From NCBI GenBank assembly GCA_029862165.1, contig JAOTXU010000018.1, positions 1-64,000 of the forward strand: DNA of 64,000 nt, read 5' to 3'. Position numbers and translations under genes: made by a program. Position 1 is the first letter of the stretch. Each line of letters begins with the position of its first letter. This stretch comes from Gammaproteobacteria bacterium. GTDB lineage: Bacteria > Pseudomonadota > Gammaproteobacteria > Steroidobacterales > JABDKV01. Below are positions 59,440 through 64,000 of the stretch, one piece after another. The notes beneath the pieces are model-generated. The model ran no database searches. It saw only the letters and a program-made list of their open reading frames with translations, and was not told where the DNA came from.

Positions 59440-60408
59440 ATGTGGCGCGTGGGTCATACTGCTGCATTCCTGGATTTCGCTACCGTCAGCCACGACGATG
59501 TTGATGTTGCCGCATTGCATCAGGTTCTGCCGGACCTGCATTTCTATTCAACGACAACGGACGACGAGGTTAGCGAGCGAATCGTCGATAGTGAAATACT
59601 GCTCATCAACAAGGTTGTCCTCGACAAGAGCAGAATTGACGCTGCACCCCGTTTGCGGCTGATCTGTGCCGCGGCCACCGGGACTGATAATGTCGATCTG
59701 GACGCCGCACGGGCGCGGGATATTGCTGTCTGCAACATCCGCTCCTATTGCACCAGTTCGGTTGCACAACATGTATTCGCGCTTGTTCTGGCGTTGACAC
59801 ACCACCTCGAAGGCTATCAGCGGCTATTGAGTGAGGGTGCCTGGCGGGGTAGCCCACAGTTTTGTCTGCTCGATTTTCCGATACGCGAACTATCGGGGAA
59901 AGTTCTCGGGATCGTCGGGCACGGTGAGTTGGGTGGAGCGGTTGCTACGATCGCACGCGCGTTTGGCATGCACGTGCTGCTGGCCGAAAGACCTGAAGCG
60001 GACACGCGCAAAGACCGTCTCGCATTACAGGATCTGCTGCATCGCGTGGATATTCTGAGCCTGCATTGTCCACTCAATCGTCAGACCCACAATCTGATCG
60101 CTGCGGCGGAACTTGCTCGCATGAAGCCCGATGCTTTGCTGATCAATACCGCCCGTGGCGCGCTGGTCGATGCGACCGCACTGGTGGCCGCATTGCGTGC
60201 GGGCAAACTGGGTGGCGCCGGCATCGATGTCCTCGAACGCGAGCCACCGGTAGCTGGCAGTCCGTTGCTCGAGGCCGATATCCCGCACCTGATCGTCACG
60301 CCGCATATCGCCTGGGCCGCAGTTGAAGCGCGTCAGAGGGCCATCGTAGAGATCGCGGCAAATATTACGGCCTGGCAGGCTGGGGAACGCCGCAACCGGG
60401 TCGTTTAG
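59440..60408 (+). CDS. D-2-hydroxyacid dehydrogenase (glycerate dehydrogenase-like)
   Basis: The 322-residue enzyme starts at ATG 59440 (AGGGA 6 bases upstream); an in-frame ATG at 59404 overlaps ycgN. NAD-binding [17 protein letters not shown] (variant GxGxxG with His), [15 protein letters not shown], catalytic Arg in [11 protein letters not shown], Glu in LEREPP, His in TPHIAWAA. Family: NADH-dependent reduction of hydroxypyruvate/glyoxylate or other 2-keto acids. Specificity not readable. Confidence 0.9.
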   Translation: MWRVGHTAAFLDFATVSHDDVDVAALHQVLPDLHFYSTTTDDEVSERIVDSEILLINKVVLDKSRIDAAPRLRLICAAATGTDNVDLDAARARDIAVCNIRSYCTSSVAQHVFALVLALTHHLEGYQRLLSEGAWRGSPQFCLLDFPIRELSGKVLGIVGHGELGGAVATIARAFGMHVLLAERPEADTRKDRLALQDLLHRVDILSLHCPLNRQTHNLIAAAELARMKPDALLINTARGALVDATALVAALRAGKLGGAGIDVLEREPPVAGSPLLEADIPHLIVTPHIAWAAVEARQRAIVEIAANITAWQAGERRNRVV

Positions 60409-60436
60409 CCCATGGCGTTTCTGTCATACTGGCGTC

Positions 60437-60880
60437 GTGGTTTATCACGGTCGAAAGCGAAAAATACGCTTGTCTTGTGGTGTAGTTATCGCTCGGAATA
60501 CGCCGGAGGGCCGGCGTTTGCTGTTATTGCGGGCATTCCGCAACTGGGATTTCCCAAAAGGCATGATGGAGCGCGATGAGACTCCGTTCGGGGCTGCGGT
60601 TCGTGAGGTCCAGGAGGAAACGACGTTGGATGATCTCGATTTCAAGTGGGGCGAGGAGTTCATAGAGACCGGGCCCTATAGCCGCGGCAAAGTGGCGCGA
60701 TACTATATTGCGCTGACTCGCCGCGAGGACGTCTCGTTACCGGTCAATCCGGAAATCGGGCGGCCCGAACATGCCGAGTATCGTTGGGTGGATATCGCCG
60801 AGGCCATGTCGATGACGACTGTCCGGCTTAGCCCGGTTATTGAGTGGGCGACACAGCAGTTCGAGCAAGACATATCCTGA
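60437..60880 (+). CDS. Nudix hydrolase
   Basis: The 147-residue protein has the Nudix box GMMERDETPFGAAVREVQEE (G-x5-E-x7-REV-x-EE; the following Gly is Thr). RAFRNWDFPKG precedes it, typical of diadenosine-polyphosphate or MutT-like hydrolases. GTG start at 60437, 28 bases after the dehydrogenase stop, so the two may be co-transcribed. Substrate unknown. Confidence 0.9.
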   Translation: MVYHGRKRKIRLSCGVVIARNTPEGRRLLLLRAFRNWDFPKGMMERDETPFGAAVREVQEETTLDDLDFKWGEEFIETGPYSRGKVARYYIALTRREDVSLPVNPEIGRPEHAEYRWVDIAEAMSMTTVRLSPVIEWATQQFEQDIS

Positions 60881-60928
60881 TGTGATTTAACACATAACGT
60901 AATCGAACACAGGAGTGGGGAGACACTA

Positions 60929-62620
60929 GTGGACAGAATTTGGCTCGATAAATATATGCCCGGGGTACCGGCCGATATCGATATCGATGAATTTGCCTCG
61001 CTGAGGGAAATCATTGAAAAGAGCTGTGTCCGTTTCGCGGACCTGCCTGCCTACAGCAACATGGGCAAGACTATTACATTTGCCGAACTGGACCAGCAAA
61101 GCCGGGCCTTCGGTGCATACCTGCAACGCAAGCTGGGTTTTTCCCGCGGTGACCGTGTCGCCATCATGATGCCCAATCTGTTGCAGTATCCGGTTGCCGC
61201 GTTTGGGCTGTTGCGAGCGGGCATGGTCGTCGTCAATACGAACCCGCTTTACACGCCCAGGGAGCTGCGTCATCAATTGACCGATTCCGGTGCAAAGGGA
61301 ATTGTGATTCTGGAAAATTTTGCTGCCACGCTGGAAGAAGTGATCGACGATACCTCCCTCGAGGCGGTCATAACGACGCAGATCGGCGACATGTTGCCGG
61401 CACCGAAGAAGCAGCTTATCAATTTCGTTATCAAGCGCATCAAAAAAATGGTGCCCAAATGGAATATTCCGAACACACTTCGCTTTAACCAGGTACTGGC
61501 CGAAGGTCGTTGGCAGGACCTGGACGAACCAGATCTAAACCACGATGACATAGCATTTTTGCAGTACACGGGAGGCACTACAGGTGTAGCCAAGGGCGCA
61601 ATGCTGACGCACGGCAACATGGTTGCAAATTTGCAGCAGACCTCAGCCTGGCTCGATCCGCTCATTGAAGTTGGCGCCGAGAAAATTATTACGGCGCTAC
61701 CGCTTTATCACATCTTTTCTTTGACCGCGAATTGCCTGACTTTTATGAAAATGGGTGGAGAGAATATTCTTATTACCAACCCGCGGGATTTCGCGGGATT
61801 TGTCAAAGAACTGGGGCGTCACAAATTCAGCGCGATTACGGGGGTAAACACACTTTTCAACGCACTGCTCAATACCCCGGGCTTCGATCAACTCGACTTC
61901 AGTCATCTGCGCATGGCCCTGGGTGGCGGCATGGCAGTTCAGCGGCCGGTTGCCGAACACTGGCAGCGCGTGACAGGAAAGCCTCTCGTTGAGGCTTATG
62001 GCCTGACTGAGACTTCGCCCGCAGCCTGTATGAATCCGCTGAACAATCTGGGTTTTAATGGTTCCATCGGGTTACCGATTTCAAGCACGATCGTTTCAAT
62101 TCGCGACGATGATGGAAACGAATTGGCATTAGGTGAGACCGGCGAGCTATGTATCATCGGGCCGCAAGTCATGAAAGGCTACTGGAACCGGCCGGAGGCG
62201 ACGGCAGAGACCATGACTGCCGATGGTGCCCTGCGTACTGGCGACATGGGATATATGGACGCAGAGGGCTACGCTTATATTACCGACCGCAAGAAAGACA
62301 TGATTTTGGTTTCGGGTTTCAACGTGTACCCCAACGAGTTGGAAGATGTGGCCGCGTCTCACCCCGGCGTGTTGGAAGCCGCAGCAGTCGGCGTGCCAAA
62401 CCCAAAATCCGGTGAGGCCGTAAAGATGTTTGTCGTGCGCAAAGACAGTGCGCTGACGGAAGAACAACTAATCGATTTCTGCCGGGAGCACCTTACTGCT
62501 TACAAGATTCCGCGCTACATCGAATTCCGCAGCGATCTGCCCAAGACCAATGTCGGAAAGATTTTGCGGCGTGAGCTTCGCGATGAGGAACTGGCCAAGC
62601 AAAAAAGCGATGCAGCCTAG
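60929..62620 (+). CDS. fadD: Long-chain-fatty-acid-CoA ligase
   Basis: The 563-residue AMP-forming ligase has AMP motifs [18 protein letters not shown] (P-loop), [23 protein letters not shown], and [20 protein letters not shown], with the C-terminal catalytic Lys in [11 protein letters not shown]. The N-terminus ([18 protein letters not shown]) matches FadD. It activates long-chain fatty acids for beta-oxidation and fits with fadE elsewhere in the window. GTG start at 60929 with GGGGAGA upstream. Confidence 0.95.
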   Translation: MDRIWLDKYMPGVPADIDIDEFASLREIIEKSCVRFADLPAYSNMGKTITFAELDQQSRAFGAYLQRKLGFSRGDRVAIMMPNLLQYPVAAFGLLRAGMVVVNTNPLYTPRELRHQLTDSGAKGIVILENFAATLEEVIDDTSLEAVITTQIGDMLPAPKKQLINFVIKRIKKMVPKWNIPNTLRFNQVLAEGRWQDLDEPDLNHDDIAFLQYTGGTTGVAKGAMLTHGNMVANLQQTSAWLDPLIEVGAEKIITALPLYHIFSLTANCLTFMKMGGENILITNPRDFAGFVKELGRHKFSAITGVNTLFNALLNTPGFDQLDFSHLRMALGGGMAVQRPVAEHWQRVTGKPLVEAYGLTETSPAACMNPLNNLGFNGSIGLPISSTIVSIRDDDGNELALGETGELCIIGPQVMKGYWNRPEATAETMTADGALRTGDMGYMDAEGYAYITDRKKDMILVSGFNVYPNELEDVAASHPGVLEAAAVGVPNPKSGEAVKMFVVRKDSALTEEQLIDFCREHLTAYKIPRYIEFRSDLPKTNVGKILRRELRDEELAKQKSDAA

Positions 62621-62693
62621 ATTTCCTGTTGGCTTGTAACCTGATGGAAGAATCTGTTGTCGTAGTTGAGACTTTTGTAATTCATAGGCACGC

Positions 62694-63932
62694 TCAGACC
62701 TTTTGACGCAGACGGTCCAACGTATCACTCAGACGATTCGTGAGTTCGTTCTTGTACCGGCCGCGCTCACGGGCTTCTGCTGAGACCTGCAAATTCGTAT
62801 CAAAATGGCGCTCTGGGTCCTCTAGCACGCCTTTGCGCAGCCGAATGCCATGGCGGGCAAAGAGGTTTTCCAGATTCTCGAAATTATTCAGCAGATCGCG
62901 CCGGGTAGTTTGATAGCCGTGCTCGCACACCCGTCGCCGGTTGGAATAGCTGAAGAGATTGGCAAAAAACATGCGGGAATCTTCGCGGTCTGGTTCGAAC
63001 AATACGATGTCCCGATCGCCGTACGTGCTCTCGTAGGCTTTTAGGCCAACGTTCATGCGGGAATGGATAATCGAGCGAAAAGTCTGCGATAAGACTACAG
63101 GCAAGCCGCCGTCGGTAAGCTTGTCATGTTTTTTGCGCCTGTTGTCTTCTGCCAAGTTTGCATCGTAGGGGACAATCGGGTTGATACACAGGAGAAGATC
63201 GACATCTTGCTCCAGCGCAACAGATGCATGCAGAGTTCGCTTGAGCGCGCCATCCACAAAATAGCGTCCTTCGATCTCTACCGGCGGATAAAGTATCGGG
63301 AGGGCGATACTTGCCTGGATCGCTTTGGAGATTGGAATGTGGTCGTGTCCTGGCGCACCGAAACGGACTGACTCACCGGTATCCAGGTCTGCTGCGACGA
63401 CATACAGCTTGCGTTTCAATTTTCGGAAATCGTTTGTGTGACCACGCGTGCGATAGAGATCCGCCAAAAAGCGCTCGACCGGTTTGTTGTCAAAGATTCC
63501 TGTCGGAATCATGCGTGTGAGATTGCTAAACGCGCCGAATATCCCCTTGTCGATCGGGTGACGCAGAAAGTCAAATACGGTCGCGGTCGCAGCTGCCGGA
63601 AGGGCACCAATACGACGCAAGTATTCACGCCAGGCAGGTGTGTGGAATACCCACCGGCCAATCGGATGCTCGCGGGAATCGGCGGAAATAAAGATACGTG
63701 CGAGCTGATCGGTACTGAAACCATTTGCCAGATTTCCGGCAATCAGCGCTCCGGCGCTCACGCCTACATAGGCTTCCATTTCGTGCAGATCGATTCCCTC
63801 GAGCGCCTCGTCCAGGGCGGCCAGAACACCGATTTCATAGATACCACCGAGTGGCCCGCCACCGGCAAGTGCAAGACCAAAGCGCCTGCTGCTGTTCTTG
63901 CCGGGTCCGTCACCAGTGGTGCTAACTGCCAT
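62694..63932 (-). CDS. Patatin-like phospholipase
   Basis: The 412-residue protein has an oxyanion hole GLALAGGGPLGGIYEIGVL, the nucleophile elbow VGVSAGALIAG (GxSxG) and the dyad Asp in FVDGALKR. The C-terminal ~150 residues hold helical segments and SYSNRRRVCEHGYQTTRRDLL. There is no signal peptide. Patatin lipases cleave phospholipids or acylglycerols. It converges on fadD and precedes a truncated gene on the same strand. Confidence 0.9.
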   Translation of the reverse strand: MAVSTTGDGPGKNSSRRFGLALAGGGPLGGIYEIGVLAALDEALEGIDLHEMEAYVGVSAGALIAGNLANGFSTDQLARIFISADSREHPIGRWVFHTPAWREYLRRIGALPAAATATVFDFLRHPIDKGIFGAFSNLTRMIPTGIFDNKPVERFLADLYRTRGHTNDFRKLKRKLYVVAADLDTGESVRFGAPGHDHIPISKAIQASIALPILYPPVEIEGRYFVDGALKRTLHASVALEQDVDLLLCINPIVPYDANLAEDNRRKKHDKLTDGGLPVVLSQTFRSIIHSRMNVGLKAYESTYGDRDIVLFEPDREDSRMFFANLFSYSNRRRVCEHGYQTTRRDLLNNFENLENLFARHGIRLRKGVLEDPERHFDTNLQVSAEARERGRYKNELTNRLSDTLDRLRQKV

Positions 63933-63935
63933 GCG

Positions 63936-64000
63936 CTAGACCTTCGACTTTTTCCGGCGGGTGGTTTTTTTTCGGGTGGTCTTTTTTGCGGCTGCTTTCT
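63936..64000 (-). CDS. C-terminus of a lysine/threonine-rich protein (truncated)
   Basis: The minus-strand frame runs off the window edge and ends in a TAG at 63936-63938. The visible tail is KAAAKKTTRKKTTRRKKSKV. Such AAKKTTRK tails occur in phasin-like granule proteins, histone-like proteins and some ribosome-associated proteins. Which one cannot be decided from 20 residues. The next gene on this strand, patatin, starts 3 bases after its stop. Confidence 0.7.
   Translation of the reverse strand, partial: KAAAKKTTRKKTTRRKKSKV

Noticed and set aside
1-64000. CRISPR arrays, tRNA, rRNA, insertion sequences, prophage
   Set aside because: No spaced direct repeats, no tRNA cloverleaf, no transposase or phage genes seen; the only tandem repeats are the in-frame ones inside two genes.

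Overview
The window reads as chromosome from a free-living, probably marine gammaproteobacterium. Supporting marks are NudC, YajQ, GspA/GspB, a FadE-type acyl-CoA dehydrogenase, DinB, a PEP-CTERM/exosortase sorting system, ECF sigma regulation, and an abundance of exported peptidases and hydrolases (M19, M28, DUF885, M14, M20, amidohydrolases). The mix resembles Woeseiaceae or Steroidobacter-like relatives, but that placement is inference. Coding density is very high: many convergent pairs end within 0-10 bases of each other, and many co-directional genes share ATGA or TGATG overlaps. I see no rRNA, tRNA, CRISPR array, insertion sequence or prophage.

Layout. 1-6401: truncated CHASE2-type cyclase, M19 dipeptidase, NRDE protein, haloalkane-dehalogenase-like hydrolase, nudC operon, mscL. 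6649-9522: YadG/YadH-type ABC exporter coupled to a SRAP abasic-site protein and a lipoprotein. 9526-11891: trans-sulfuration enzyme translationally coupled to an AAA-like protein whose Walker motifs are lost. 12019-18607: exported proteins, DUF885, MscS, M28. 19008-21676: glycosyltransferase plus WecA-like enzyme (surface glycan). 21682-25980: gspA-gspB and a one-chain FakA-FakB-like fusion. 26171-29472: PEP-CTERM-like protein, and an operon of DUF3667, DUF4399 and dinB. 29554-33754: fadE, glycine-zipper lipoprotein, mdh. 33821-37515: vWA lipoprotein, ECF sigma, anti-sigma-like protein. 37659-40196: YtrA-type GntR regulator with its ABC exporter. 40200-42442: epimerase-like protein, GIY-YIG protein, amino-acid permease. 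42545-52245: plus-strand run of periplasmic hydrolases (amidohydrolase pair, GNAT, subtilase-like, MpaA-like M14, SGNH), an ABC exporter and a TlpA-like lipoprotein. 52250-55462: yajQ, ppc. 55459-59405: M20 amidohydrolase, two PEP-CTERM genes, iodotyrosine-deiodinase-like flavoprotein, ycgN. 59440-64000: hydroxyacid dehydrogenase, Nudix, fadD, patatin, and the tail of a lysine-rich protein.

The strongest things to follow up: an amidohydrolase whose metal ligands are replaced and which overlaps a normal amidohydrolase gene; a single-polypeptide FakA/FakB-like protein; an AAA-like protein with both Walker motifs lost, fused by overlap to a PLP-enzyme gene; a consensus sigma-54 promoter in front of two PEP-CTERM genes, with an upstream palindrome that recurs in front of the glycan genes beside a CRP-type site; a bacterial protein with the exact E-Y-K spacing of iodotyrosine deiodinase; and a YtrA-type operator lying on its own -10 box.
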